This document shows, in pieces, positions 1-8,305 of a stretch of 64,000 nt of DNA. Source of the DNA: Paenibacillus_V sp046244365. Lineage in GTDB: Bacteria; Bacillota; Bacilli; Paenibacillales; NBRC-103111. The translations under genes and the position numbers were made by a program. The notes beneath the pieces are model-generated. The model worked only from the letters and a program-made list of their open reading frames with translations, was not told where the DNA came from and did not search any database. The stretch lies in contig NZ_CP176395.1 in the NCBI RefSeq assembly GCF_046244365.1, positions 3,720,001 through 3,784,000 on the forward strand. Direction: 5' to 3'. Every line of letters starts with the position of its first letter. Position 1 is the first letter of the stretch.

Positions 1-1
1 C

Positions 2-598
2 GATATGGAGACGCTTATCGGGCTTTCGGACGAACGGTTTAAACGGGAATGGAACAGCCGCCAAGACAAGAGGATGACGGGACATTTCAGGACGTATAAG
101 GAAGTGATGAAGGATATAGCCGAATGCAACGGCATGGGATTCTGCGAGGAAACGGTCGAAGCCTTATATACGGAACGCATTCTCGAGAAATCGGCGGCTT
201 TTGTGCAAATTAGTCCGGAGATCGTTCCTATGCTTAGGAAGTTGAAGGCTGGCGGCTTGAAGCTGGGACTGATCAGCAATTGTACGGAGGAAGAAGTCCG
301 TTCCTGGGGGAGCTGCGGATTGGCCGAGTATTTCGATCAAGTCGTCTTTTCGTATGAAGCGGGGCTTGCTAAGCCGGATGAACGTATTTACAAGCGTGCT
401 TGCTCCCTGCTCGAGGTAGAAGCGGAACAATGCGTTTATATCGGCGACGGAGGGTCGGACGAGCTGCTTGGGGCCTCCCGAGTCGGTATGCGCGTTTACC
501 AAGCCGTATGGTTTATTCCGGCGTCTATCGCGGATAAGCATGGACGGTATCCGAGAGCGGCGAAGCCTGCCGATGTCATCCGTTTGCTCTCTTGTTAA
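2..598 (+). CDS. HAD-superfamily hydrolase (5' end outside window)
   Basis: The reading frame is open from the first base, so the gene begins upstream of the window. The visible 198 residues contain the later HAD motifs: the motif II segment LISNCT, the motif III lysine in AKPDERIYKRA, and the motif IV acidic cluster YIGDGGSDELLGA. The nucleophile DxD motif, normally within the first 20 residues, is missing because of the window edge. The remaining helical part between fits the C1 cap of phosphoglycolate-phosphatase-like or haloacid-dehalogenase-like phosphatases. The substrate cannot be inferred. A repeat-rich gap follows it. Confidence 0.85.
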   Translation, partial: DMETLIGLSDERFKREWNSRQDKRMTGHFRTYKEVMKDIAECNGMGFCEETVEALYTERILEKSAAFVQISPEIVPMLRKLKAGGLKLGLISNCTEEEVRSWGSCGLAEYFDQVVFSYEAGLAKPDERIYKRACSLLEVEAEQCVYIGDGGSDELLGASRVGMRVYQAVWFIPASIADKHGRYPRAAKPADVIRLLSC

Positions 599-634
599 GA
601 GCAGCGTTCCTATCTATTTATCTATAATAGTGCG

Positions 635-907
635 TGTTTAAAAAGGCCACTTTTCAGAACCGAGAAGGTTGGATGAATCCGAGTAAATCCCCCACAAAGT
701 GAAGCTAATCTTCGTAGCGTTTTCCGATTACTTTGCGGGGAGCCCCGAGGAACGAGGACACGGAGCGTAGGCAAAACCTACGTGAGTACCTACAAGCTTT
801 CCGGAGGAAAGCTGCTTCGGAAGCATACGCTTTACCGGGTGAATTCAAGATTCGATGTCGAATAACTTACAGTTCTGCTTCGTTATCAAAAGGGGGGTTT
901 TTAAACA
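635..907. repeat. MITE-like element with imperfect 20-bp terminal inverted repeats
   Basis: The left end at 635-654 (TGTTTAAAAAGGCCACTTTT) is matched by the reverse complement of the right end at 888-907 (TGTTTAAAAACCCCCCTTTT), 17 of 20 bases. Internally it holds a palindromic module (688-748) that recurs at 47945-48005, a GTAGG/CCTAC hairpin near 768-783, and a CTTCGGAAGCATA core (815-832) that recurs elsewhere. No convincing coding capacity is seen; the short open frame at 733-915 runs through the repeat. I could not recognise a target-site duplication. This accounts for most of the gene-free stretch 599-1020. Confidence 0.6.
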
Positions 908-1020
908 ACCTCTAAAATTGAGCCGTTTCACCCTTTCCAAAAATATATTTTGCTGCTACCGCCCCAAAACGAGTCATGATTCCGAATATTATGGAATATG
1001 AAAAAAACGGGGTGATTCCA

Positions 1021-2406
1021 GTGAAGCCAATTTCAAACCGTTACGAGCTTAAAGATTTGATTGCGCCGCTGAATGGCGGCCAGCTATATACAGGCAAAGA
1101 TATGTCGCTCATGCGGCTCGTGTTTCTCTATGAAATTCCTGTCCGGCAAGGCGTCGTCATCGAACCCTATATTCAGAAAATCGGCAAGGCGATGCAGGAG
1201 TCTACGCATACGCAATTTTTGCATATTTTGGATGTTGAGTTTGGGGAAGAGCAGGTACGAATCGTCCTGACTTACCGCGAAGGGGTTATGTTTCGGCAAT
1301 TTGCCCGCCAGCATACGCTCACGTTCCGGGAAGCGGTCGGCATGATCATACAATTCGGACGTATCCTGTTGGAAGCGGCCGAAGAACGGTCCATGGAATT
1401 CTCCCTCAAAGCAGGAAACGTATGGATTACGGACGATCATAAAATTAACGTCATTAATAGTTGGGACCGGCCGGTCGATCATCAGAGATTGTCCAAGGAG
1501 CTGCTCGTTTTGCTGGTTCAGCTTGTGAGCCGGACGGCCGAAGAGCCGACGGACGGTCAATGGGTCGAAGCGGAGCTAAGACGGCATTTGCGCGATATGC
1601 CGGCTTCCAGCCGCGAAGCGGTCGTTTCAACGTTCATGAACGCCTGGAACGGGCGGTTGTCGCTGAATGCGTTTATCCAGAATCTTCATCATTTGCTGCA
1701 AGGTGCGAAAGAAGGGGGGAGAAGCGTCGATCGTTCGGAACGAGTCGTAAACGGCGAACGAGTTCAACGTGCCGAACGTGTCGAACGAGCCGAGCCGCAC
1801 CGTGTCCAGCGCGTGCCGGCCATGAGCGAACCGAAACGGCCGGTACCTGCGGTTGAGGATGAAGATGCAGCGGATACGATCGAAGAAGCGGACCGTGAAA
1901 AGACGCCGGTCAAAAGACGCTTATACCGGCTCAGCAAACGGCTATGGCAGGGTCTCGGCTTGGCCGCGTTAACGATAGCGGTCTTTATCGGCGTGTTCAC
2001 GATGCTGATCCAGTCGACTGACGGCAAGGGAAAGCAAACCGGCCCGGCGGCGACGGCAAGCGGCGACCGGCAAAGCCCGCAGCCTTCGGCCTCGGCTTCG
2101 GCGAAGCCGAGCCAGGATACAAGCAAGCCGCCTTCCAAAGAACCGTCCAAGCAGCCGTCTCCGAGTCCTTCACCTTCCTCCGGAAGCCAAGGGGAAACGA
2201 CGGGACCGGTTCACGTTCCGAACTTGAACGGGATGACCAGGGAAGCGGCTGAGAAAACGGTGCTGGCGACCGGGCTCCGGTATTCGTTTATTATCGAAGT
2301 GAACGAGAAAGCGGCGGGAACCGTATTCAAGCAAGAGCCTGCAGCGAGCGAAATCGTTTCGAAAGGCGACCGCATTACATTCTGGATCAGCAAAGGCCCC
2401 CAATAA
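1021..2406 (+). CDS. Kinase-like (probable pseudokinase) membrane protein with extracellular PASTA domain
   Basis: The GTG start at 1021 follows a GGGGTG ribosome-binding site by about 8 nt; an ATG at 976 in the same frame lacks one. The first 230 residues resemble a serine/threonine-kinase fold, but where the catalytic loop should be the sequence reads FSLKAGNVWITDD, with no HRD aspartate, and no DFG motif follows (VINSWDRP). A low-complexity, charged stretch leads to one membrane segment (about residues 315-337), then a Pro/Ser-rich spacer and one C-terminal PASTA domain (VHVPNLNGMTREAAEKTV to the end). PASTA domains bind muropeptides or beta-lactams, so a cell-wall sensing scaffold is plausible. 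Catalytic activity is unlikely from the missing residues. It is distinct from PrkC, which has several PASTA repeats and intact kinase motifs. Confidence 0.7.
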   Translation: MKPISNRYELKDLIAPLNGGQLYTGKDMSLMRLVFLYEIPVRQGVVIEPYIQKIGKAMQESTHTQFLHILDVEFGEEQVRIVLTYREGVMFRQFARQHTLTFREAVGMIIQFGRILLEAAEERSMEFSLKAGNVWITDDHKINVINSWDRPVDHQRLSKELLVLLVQLVSRTAEEPTDGQWVEAELRRHLRDMPASSREAVVSTFMNAWNGRLSLNAFIQNLHHLLQGAKEGGRSVDRSERVVNGERVQRAERVERAEPHRVQRVPAMSEPKRPVPAVEDEDAADTIEEADREKTPVKRRLYRLSKRLWQGLGLAALTIAVFIGVFTMLIQSTDGKGKQTGPAATASGDRQSPQPSASASAKPSQDTSKPPSKEPSKQPSPSPSPSSGSQGETTGPVHVPNLNGMTREAAEKTVLATGLRYSFIIEVNEKAAGTVFKQEPAASEIVSKGDRITFWISKGPQ

Positions 2407-2418
2407 GCCTCCTAAACG

Positions 2419-2448
2419 TTGCATCTGCGCCGGCGGATCGTATATAAT
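2419..2448 (+). promoter_or_regulatory. Sigma-A-type promoter for the YdjM-like gene
   Basis: TTGCAT at 2419-2424 and TATAAT at 2443-2448 are separated by 18 bp, 60 bp upstream of the next start codon. It would start transcription independently of the PASTA gene. Confidence 0.55.
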
Positions 2449-2507
2449 GCAAACATATGTTCTGTAAATAGCAAAAGAACACCGGTGTTCAGTCATGGGG
2501 GGGAAGT

Positions 2508-3152
2508 ATGAAAGGTTCTACGCATCTTGCGATCGGCACGGCAATCGGCGCGGTTGCCGCCGCTTATTATCCGTTTACATGGAAGCATGCGGCATTGTAC
2601 GTTGCGGTCTCTGCATTTTCCGCTTTAAGTGCGGATTTGGACGGTCCCAGCATGCTCAGCAGCAAGCTCGGCAAAGCTTCGAAGCTCCTGCGCGAGTTTG
2701 TTCTTTGGGGCGGCGTTCTGCTGATGGCCGGAGTCCTGTATTTGTTTCTGATGCAAAATAGGTTCTATCCCGAGCTTACGGCAGCGGCCGTCATGGTTTT
2801 TCTGCTCGGATTTGTCGCCAAAGAAGGCGTAATCCGCAATGCGCTGGTCAGCGTAATCGGGTGCGGTCTTATTTACGCAGGCTGGAGCATGCAAATGAAC
2901 TGGCTGATGGGTTTCGGACTATTTGTCGTTTGGGCGCCATGGCTTAAGCATAGGGGGATGACCCATACGGTTTGGGCGGTTATCCTATGGGGCGCAATCG
3001 GCTGGGGGATGGAAAACCAGCTGCAGGTGGAAGGGATCGCAGCCGTCTCCGTCTTGGGCTACGTTTCGCATCTGGTTGCGGATACGCTCACGCCGGCAGG
3101 GGTTAAATGGCTATATCCGCTTTACAAAAAGTCGATCAAGCTTCATATTTAG
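2508..3152 (+). CDS. YdjM-family membrane-bound metal-dependent hydrolase (DUF457)
   Basis: A 214-residue integral membrane protein with several hydrophobic segments. Family hallmarks are the N-terminal MKGSTHLAIG, the acidic SADLDGPS, the basic RGMTHTVWA and the C-terminal SHLVADTLTPAGVKWLYP. These His/Asp clusters are the presumed metal ligands of the YdjM/DUF457 family, whose E. coli member belongs to the SOS regulon. The substrate is unknown. A GGGGGG ribosome-binding site precedes the ATG. It has its own upstream promoter and stands as a single gene. Confidence 0.8.
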   Translation: MKGSTHLAIGTAIGAVAAAYYPFTWKHAALYVAVSAFSALSADLDGPSMLSSKLGKASKLLREFVLWGGVLLMAGVLYLFLMQNRFYPELTAAAVMVFLLGFVAKEGVIRNALVSVIGCGLIYAGWSMQMNWLMGFGLFVVWAPWLKHRGMTHTVWAVILWGAIGWGMENQLQVEGIAAVSVLGYVSHLVADTLTPAGVKWLYPLYKKSIKLHI

Positions 3153-3281
3153 GCTGTTTGACGGCGCAGCGGAACTAAACCGTCATCGGGCGAACCGAGG
3201 GATACATATTGCTACCCCCGTCCACTTCAAGTAGACTATAGGTGCGATGTTATCGATGAAGATTGACGGAGGCGCTGCAGC

Positions 3282-4244
3282 ATGACGGAAGAACATTCGA
3301 CGCCCGCTTGCTGTTCCGTTGCGAGACCGGCTGACGAACGGCCGGCCGAGCCGGAACAGACCATCTTGCCGAGAGCGGGAGAAGGCGATCGAGCAGGCAT
3401 GATCTACTTGCCTGGCGGCGAGTATGCAATGGGAACCGACAGTAAAGAAGGTTTTCCCGACGACGGAGAAGGTCCGGTGCACTTGATTAAGCTGAAGCCG
3501 TTCTATATCGATGCTTGTACGGTTACGAACGCCCAATTCACGGAATTCGTCAAGGAGACCGGCTACAAGACGGAGGCCGAAAGGTTCGGCTGGTCTTATG
3601 TATTCCACAGCTTCGTCTCTCCTTGGGTAGCACGAACGGTGCATCAGGTCGTGCAAGGCGTGCCCTGGTGGTGGCCGGTGAACGGAGCCTTCTGGTATCA
3701 GCCGGAAGGCCCGGATTCGAACATCGAATCGCGGATGGATCACCCCGTCATCCACGTTTCTTGGAACGATGCGAACGCCTATTGCAAATGGGCGGGGAAA
3801 CGATTGCCGACCGAAGCCGAATGGGAGTTTGCCGCACGCGGCGGACTCGACCGGATGATGTACCCTTGGGGCGACATGCTAATGCCGGACGGCCAGCATT
3901 ACTGCAACATTTGGCAAGGGACGTTCCCGGAGAAAAATACGGCCCGGGACGGATATGCCGGCACTGCGCCCGCGAAATCGTTCCCGCCGAACGGCTTTGG
4001 CTTGTATAACGTTTCGGGCAACGTATGGGAATGGTGCTCCGATTGGTTCAGCAAATCGTACTACAAGGAATCGCCGGACGCCGATCCGCAAGGACCTGCG
4101 AGCGGCTTAAACCGCGCGATGCGCGGCGGCTCGTACTTGTGCCACAAATCGTACTGCAACCGGTACCGCGTAGCGGCCAGAAGCTCCAATACGCCGGACA
4201 GTTCTACCGGTAATTTAGGCTTTCGCTGCGCGGCGGACGCTTAA
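3282..4244 (+). CDS. Formylglycine-generating enzyme (sulfatase-modifying factor)
   Basis: The 320-residue protein matches the FGE-sulfatase domain throughout: MIYLPGGEYAMGTD near the start, HPVIHVSWNDANAYCKWAG, RLPTEAEWEFAARGG, the GLYNVSGNVWEWCSDW signature and a final RGGSYLCHKSYCNRYR block. The two cysteines of that block (C287 and C292) correspond to the catalytic copper-binding pair of true FGEs, so this is likely an active aerobic converter of sulfatase Cys to formylglycine rather than a generic SUMF1-domain protein. No sulfatase gene is in the window, so its client lies elsewhere. The residue assignment is read from the sequence; the function follows from family knowledge. Confidence 0.88.
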   Translation: MTEEHSTPACCSVARPADERPAEPEQTILPRAGEGDRAGMIYLPGGEYAMGTDSKEGFPDDGEGPVHLIKLKPFYIDACTVTNAQFTEFVKETGYKTEAERFGWSYVFHSFVSPWVARTVHQVVQGVPWWWPVNGAFWYQPEGPDSNIESRMDHPVIHVSWNDANAYCKWAGKRLPTEAEWEFAARGGLDRMMYPWGDMLMPDGQHYCNIWQGTFPEKNTARDGYAGTAPAKSFPPNGFGLYNVSGNVWEWCSDWFSKSYYKESPDADPQGPASGLNRAMRGGSYLCHKSYCNRYRVAARSSNTPDSSTGNLGFRCAADA

Positions 4245-4265
4245 CGCTGCGAAGGTCCAAAAAGC

Positions 4266-4312
4266 AAAGAGGCTGTCTCGGAAGCCAAGGAAATGGCGGA
4301 GACAGCCTCTTT
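4266..4312. terminator. Bidirectional rho-independent terminator
   Basis: AAAGAGGCTGTCTC (4266-4279) pairs with GAGACAGCCTCTTT (4299-4312). It separates the FGE gene (+) from the convergent DUF1980 gene (-). Confidence 0.75.
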
Positions 4313-4320
4313 CGTATTAT

Positions 4321-4355
4321 TAGGCCACCCGGGGATTTCGGGTCGGCCTATTTTT
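4321..4355 (+). terminator. Second rho-independent terminator after the FGE gene
   Basis: TAGGCCACCCG pairs with CGGGTCGGCCTA and is followed by TTTTT. It forms a tandem with the preceding hairpin. Confidence 0.65.
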
Positions 4356-4364
4356 ACCCCTAAA

Positions 4365-5381
4365 CTAGGGCTGCGTCAAAAAGTCGTAGTTCGGGTATAC
4401 GTAAACGTTTTTCGGTTCATTGATTTTTTCGATTTTGGAGACGTTGATTTTCATAATCTCATTCCCGTTGAAGCTGGTCGTATCGATCGTGCCGGTCAGC
4501 TTCACCCAGGAGTCGGTCGCAAAGCTTGCCGCCCGGTCATATTCGACCATGACGCCGAACGGAGCGGCATCAGCGGAGCAGCACTGCAGTTGGAAGCGGG
4601 CGACGACGAATTGATTGGACTTCATGCCGTCTTCCCTGTATACGAACCCGCTCATTTCGATTGCCTTTCCGACGAACGGCTTCATAAACAGGTCGATGGC
4701 GGACAGCGTTTCGATAAAGCCATCTTCTTGTACGGCAATCAGATCGGAGCGATATAGCTTTTTGGCCAGTTTGGCAAAGTTCTCGCTATATTTATCCGCT
4801 TGGAACAGCTCGTTCAGCTTGGCGTCGCTGATCGATTCGCCTGATCCTCCTTCCGCCGCAGCAGGGGACTTGCTTGCGTTCGGCGAAGCTGCCGGTGCAA
4901 GCTGAGATGCTTCCGGCGACTTGTTCGGCTGTCCTTGCGTTTCACCGGGCGCTTTAACGGTGGTGCCGTCGGCTTTGGCGGGGGAACCGGCGGATTGCGA
5001 AACCGTACCCGTCAAAATCATCCCTTTTTTGGCGGCGAGAGCGCTGCTCATGGCCGTATCCGGCGTACTGAAGCCGAGCAGAAGCGGAAGGGCGAACAGG
5101 GAGTAGGCGGCGAGGTTCTTGAACGGCGATCGCGAGGGCGTATGGTCGCAATCGTCGCAGACGTCCGCTTTTTTCATCATGGCGCGGATGGCGCTGTAGA
5201 ACATGTACACCGCTATGATATACATGACGATAGCGGAGAGCTTCACATAAATGGTCATTCGCGGCGCAATGTAATAGAGCAAATGCCCCGTTTTGGACAA
5301 GTACAAAATATATAACGAAAAACCGAGGAAAATAGCGGCTCGTAGCCAGTAATGAAGGCTGATCCGGATATGTTCTCTCAT
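4365..5381 (-). CDS. TIGR03943/DUF1980 family membrane protein (YcgQ-like)
   Basis: The start chosen is the ATG at 5381, 8 nt behind an AAGGAG site; a GTG nine bases upstream would overlap that site. The 338-residue protein has an N-terminal membrane half (hydrophobic segments around residues 8-30, 42-65 and 85-105), a Pro/Ala/Ser-rich linker and a C-terminal soluble domain with the family motif QLQCCSADAAPFG. In Firmicutes this family is encoded beside a YraQ/YcgR-type permease, as here, and the pair is thought to act together in the membrane. The neighbour's His-rich loop and Zur-like operator point to zinc or another divalent metal; this substrate is inference. Confidence 0.82.
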   Translation of the reverse strand: MREHIRISLHYWLRAAIFLGFSLYILYLSKTGHLLYYIAPRMTIYVKLSAIVMYIIAVYMFYSAIRAMMKKADVCDDCDHTPSRSPFKNLAAYSLFALPLLLGFSTPDTAMSSALAAKKGMILTGTVSQSAGSPAKADGTTVKAPGETQGQPNKSPEASQLAPAASPNASKSPAAAEGGSGESISDAKLNELFQADKYSENFAKLAKKLYRSDLIAVQEDGFIETLSAIDLFMKPFVGKAIEMSGFVYREDGMKSNQFVVARFQLQCCSADAAPFGVMVEYDRAASFATDSWVKLTGTIDTTSFNGNEIMKINVSKIEKINEPKNVYVYPNYDFLTQP

Positions 5382-5490
5382 TAGACTCACTCCTTGCAGG
5401 CGATAGAATCGCGGTTATGGGCAACGGGGGGGAACCCCGTTAGGTGATGGATGCAGCTAAGGCGGAATAGCTAGCGAGCTAACCGCGGAA

Positions 5491-6630
5491 CTACAAGAGA
5501 AGCTGGCTCCAAATGACCGATGCGGCGAATACGATAACCGTAATGGCGGCGATCAGCAGGAAGACGAACCGGGCGCGGAACGCGGACAGCAGCATCAGCG
5601 TGCTTTTCATATCGATCATCGGACCGTACACGAGAAAGGTAAGCAGCGAACCGGCAGAGAACGTGCTTACGAAGGATGCGGCGACAAAAGCGTCCGAGGT
5701 GGAGCAGATCGAAAGAATATAAGCGAAGCCCATCATAAACAAATGGGAGCTGAATTCGCCTTGTCCGACGGCAGCCAAGCTGTCGCGCTCCAGGAAAGTT
5801 TGGATAGCGGCGGTAAGCAGAGCGCCGAATATCAGGTACTTGCCCATATCGAAAAGCTCGCCGGCAGCGTGCTGAAGGGTCGAGCTAAGCTTACCGGCCA
5901 GGCCGCTGCCATGCGCATGACCGTGAAGATGGTCGTGCCGATGATCATGGGAATGCGTATGCGCGTTCGCGTGATGACGGGGCCCGTCATGATCATGGTC
6001 ATGGCTGTGCCCATGAACGTGGCTATGAGTATGATCATGCATATGGCGGTCGGCAGCGATTTCTGCCGCTGCGGCATTGGCGCCGCCTCGCAGCGGATTC
6101 GTCTTGACGAACCGGTAGACCAGCAGCCCTACGGCCGCCGCGACTACGAAGGCAAGTCCCATGCGGGAGTATACAAGCTCCGGACGCGACCGGAAGGCCA
6201 TCCAAGTCGCGACGAATACGACGGGATTGATAATGGGACCAGCCGTGATCATGACGGCGGCTATGTATAAGGGCATTCCTTTTTGCAGCAGTCTGCGGAT
6301 AATCGGGATGATGCCGCATTCGCAAATCGGGAAGATGATGCCGAGCAGGCAGGCGAACAAAATGCCGAGCAGCGGATTTTTCGGAATGATGCGGCGAATG
6401 GTTTGCTCGGAAACGAACAGCTGCAGAACCGAAGATACGATGACGCCAAGCAAAATAAACGGCAGAGCTTCAAGCACAATGCTGATGAATAACGTTTTGA
6501 ACGATTGCAAGCCTGCGCTTTGGAGCGCGGATAAATCCGGCACCCCCCGGGTGGTCGCGATCAGCCATAGCAGCAAAACGCAGAATATGGCCACCAGCGG
6601 CGTTCCGTAACGGTAAACGAATGAAGGCAC
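5491..6630 (-). CDS. YraQ/YcgR-type permease (DUF318) with His-rich cytoplasmic loop
   Basis: The start is the GTG at 6630, 8 nt behind GGAGGG. The 379-residue protein has about eight membrane segments in two halves; the first carries the conserved FPICECGIIPIIRRLL and GPIINPVV motifs and the second CSTSDAFVAASF and GPMIDMKSTLML, typical of this permease family. The halves are joined by a roughly 50-residue loop in which nearly every second residue is histidine, alternating with Asp, Ser and Thr, a likely metal-binding segment. A Zur-like operator lies about 66-88 bp upstream. The gene is probably cotranscribed with the DUF1980 gene downstream. A role in zinc or cobalt movement is inferred from loop and operator, not proven. 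Confidence 0.85.
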   Translation of the reverse strand: MPSFVYRYGTPLVAIFCVLLLWLIATTRGVPDLSALQSAGLQSFKTLFISIVLEALPFILLGVIVSSVLQLFVSEQTIRRIIPKNPLLGILFACLLGIIFPICECGIIPIIRRLLQKGMPLYIAAVMITAGPIINPVVFVATWMAFRSRPELVYSRMGLAFVVAAAVGLLVYRFVKTNPLRGGANAAAAEIAADRHMHDHTHSHVHGHSHDHDHDGPRHHANAHTHSHDHRHDHLHGHAHGSGLAGKLSSTLQHAAGELFDMGKYLIFGALLTAAIQTFLERDSLAAVGQGEFSSHLFMMGFAYILSICSTSDAFVAASFVSTFSAGSLLTFLVYGPMIDMKSTLMLLSAFRARFVFLLIAAITVIVFAASVIWSQLLL

Positions 6631-6695
6631 AAACGGTTCCCTCCCGCAATACGATTCGTCAGTCTGAAACAGCACGAACGAAAGGTAAAATATTC

Positions 6696-6718
6696 TTAAT
6701 CGAAAATATTACGAAATA
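6696..6718. promoter_or_regulatory. Zur-like box upstream of the permease pair
   Basis: The 23-bp site, read on the minus strand, matches 17 of 22 defined positions of the Bacillus Zur consensus (half-sites TCGTAAT and TCGATT around the centre). A TATAAT-like -10 for the permease lies at 6727-6732 (minus strand), so a bound repressor would cover the transcription start. Confidence 0.55.
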
Positions 6719-6787
6719 TACAAGCTATTATAGCGTATGCATGGCTTTAATGATATAGGACAATGGAGTCCAAATGCGGACAAAAAG

Positions 6788-6814
6788 AAAAAACGGCTCT
6801 TCAAGAGGCCGTTT
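6788..6814 (-). terminator. Rho-independent terminator
   Basis: Read on the minus strand, AAACGGCCTCT pairs with AGAGCCGTTT and runs into TTTTTTC, just after the small gene that ends at 6833. Confidence 0.7.
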
Positions 6815-6832
6815 GCTTCCTTATTGGTTTAT

Positions 6833-7105
6833 TCAGTTTACGGGCGTTGCCGTGATTTCTGTCGGAGCGGGGCCCGGGAGTCCTTCAGGAAGGCTAGTAA
6901 GGTCGCTGCTCGCAAACGAGGCGGCAAACGACCGCTCCAATTGATTCGCCAGTCTTATGAACTGTTCAAGCGTCATGCCGCCGATTCCCGAGGCATACAG
7001 TCGGTATAGCTCTTCGAAATCCGGGCTCTTGGTCATACGGTGAAACGAAATTCGCGGAATCGCCGGCTTTAGTTGCCGGATCATTCTTTTTTGCAGCAGG
7101 CGCAC
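6833..7105 (-). CDS. Hypothetical small protein
   Basis: A 90-residue frame starting at a GTG at 7105, 7 nt behind a GGAGG site, and ending just before a strong terminator on the same strand. The N-terminal half is basic (MRLLQKRMIRQLK), the middle is amphipathic helix (SPDFEELYRLYASG, LEQFIRLANQL), and the tail is Pro/Ala/Thr-rich. I do not recognise a family. It lies downstream of the fhuF-like gene on the same strand, about 175 bp away, and could share its transcript. Support for it is the start signal and terminator rather than homology. Confidence 0.55.
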   Translation of the reverse strand: MRLLQKRMIRQLKPAIPRISFHRMTKSPDFEELYRLYASGIGGMTLEQFIRLANQLERSFAASFASSDLTSLPEGLPGPAPTEITATPVN

Positions 7106-7280
7106 AAGGATTCCTCCACTTCAACTCGCACAGCTCTTCAGCAGCCTAGTGGAACCGGCATTTGCGTTAGAACGTAGAATCGGCGCAAAAGGGTTCGGAA
7201 GCCCATGTTCCTTGCGATCGGCTATCGGCTGTACTGGTAGCCAGTGTGGTCGATCTTCCCTCTTTTTATGCGTGCCGCGA

Positions 7281-8093
7281 CTATTTGTGCGCCAGCAAGG
7301 CCGATCTGGCGTCATCGCTTATGCGCGGACAGGTCGTACAGCTACTGCCGTCGGGCAGTTGAAGGCGCAAGCAGCACGTTTGGCGAATGCGCAGCGTTTC
7401 GGACTGCAGTACCGGATGAGGGATGCTCCGCCCCTTCACGGATAAAGGGTTTCCGCTTTTGATACCGAATACGGTTCCGGGAGCCGTCTCCGTCACATAC
7501 CGGTAATCGTCGGCCAACCGTTCGCGCGCCGTTTCGTTCTCTGCCGCCTTCAGCCATTCCTTATAGAAAAAGTGAATATAGACGACTGTGTTTTCCCACA
7601 TCGTCTGCTTCGACAGTTTGACGGTGCGGCTCATCGCTTCAAAGTACGGCTTCAGGAAGCCTTCGAACAAGCTGCGGCAGGTTTGCTCCCTCCATGCCTC
7701 TCTGGCTTCCAGCGTGTCCGGCGAAGGAGCGGTCCAAGCCGCATCGACGAGCATTGGCGCGACGCCTTTATAAGGAGGCAAGAGCAGCTCCATATTGCCG
7801 AGGGAGCCGTCCAATGACCGGTTTAACACGCTCATTGCATAGAGTATGCCGCATAGCGCTCGCGACAAATGTTTGATGCTTAGCGAGGCGGCTACCGCTC
7901 GTTTGTCCGTGCCGAACCCTGTACACATCGCATCGACCAGCGAACGCAGCGTATGCGGGTCGGTCAGTTTGCCGCCCGGCGCGAAACGCGTATATCGTTC
8001 GTCGTAGGCGAAGAGCAGATCGAATTTTTCTGCAAGTTCATGCTCGATTTTATGTATCTCGATTTTATGTGTTTCAAAGCTTTGTGTAATCAT
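7281..8093 (-). CDS. FhuF-type siderophore-iron reductase
   Basis: The 270-residue protein ends with the signature of the FhuF family: two adjacent cysteines (C240, C241) followed by C252 and C255 in the pattern CC-x10-CxxC, which ligates an unusual [2Fe-2S] cluster. The rest of the chain fits the IucA/IucC-FhuF-related helical domain. FhuF proteins reduce ferric siderophore complexes in the cytoplasm to release iron. Expression is expected to be iron-regulated, and a 19-bp perfect palindrome of the Fur type sits about 120 bp upstream, next to a plausible promoter. The specific siderophore cannot be told. Confidence 0.8.
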   Translation of the reverse strand: MITQSFETHKIEIHKIEHELAEKFDLLFAYDERYTRFAPGGKLTDPHTLRSLVDAMCTGFGTDKRAVAASLSIKHLSRALCGILYAMSVLNRSLDGSLGNMELLLPPYKGVAPMLVDAAWTAPSPDTLEAREAWREQTCRSLFEGFLKPYFEAMSRTVKLSKQTMWENTVVYIHFFYKEWLKAAENETARERLADDYRYVTETAPGTVFGIKSGNPLSVKGRSIPHPVLQSETLRIRQTCCLRLQLPDGSSCTTCPRISDDARSALLAHK

Positions 8094-8210
8094 GCAATCG
8101 TACTCCTATTCAATGAGGCGGTAGGACGAGTTCGCTGCCGCCTAGCGTATTGGGGACTACCGGGATATTTCAATTCTTCATTAGTGTACGTTCCGGAGAA
8201 AGCAAAAGTC

Positions 8211-8229
8211 AATGAATATGATATTCATT
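8211..8229. promoter_or_regulatory. Fur-like box
   Basis: AATGAATATGATATTCATT is a perfect 9-1-9 inverted repeat resembling the Fur 7-1-7 box. On the minus strand it abuts a TTGACT -35 (8205-8210), with TACACT 18 bp further on as -10, directed at the fhuF-like gene. Confidence 0.65.
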
Positions 8230-8305
8230 CTCACAATATTTGACGACCGGCCGTTTTTGCGGCATCATTAATAGAAAGTCAGCGTGTTGGAAGGAGCCGC
8301 AATCG

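Noticed and set aside
733..915. Possible 60-codon gene downstream of the HAD gene
   Set aside because: It coincides with the MITE-like repeat, lacks a ribosome-binding site and ends inside the terminal inverted repeat.
5743..6270. Met- and Val-rich open frame opposite the permease His loop
   Set aside because: The repetitive Met/Val/Arg composition is only the complement of the His/Asp codons of the permease loop.
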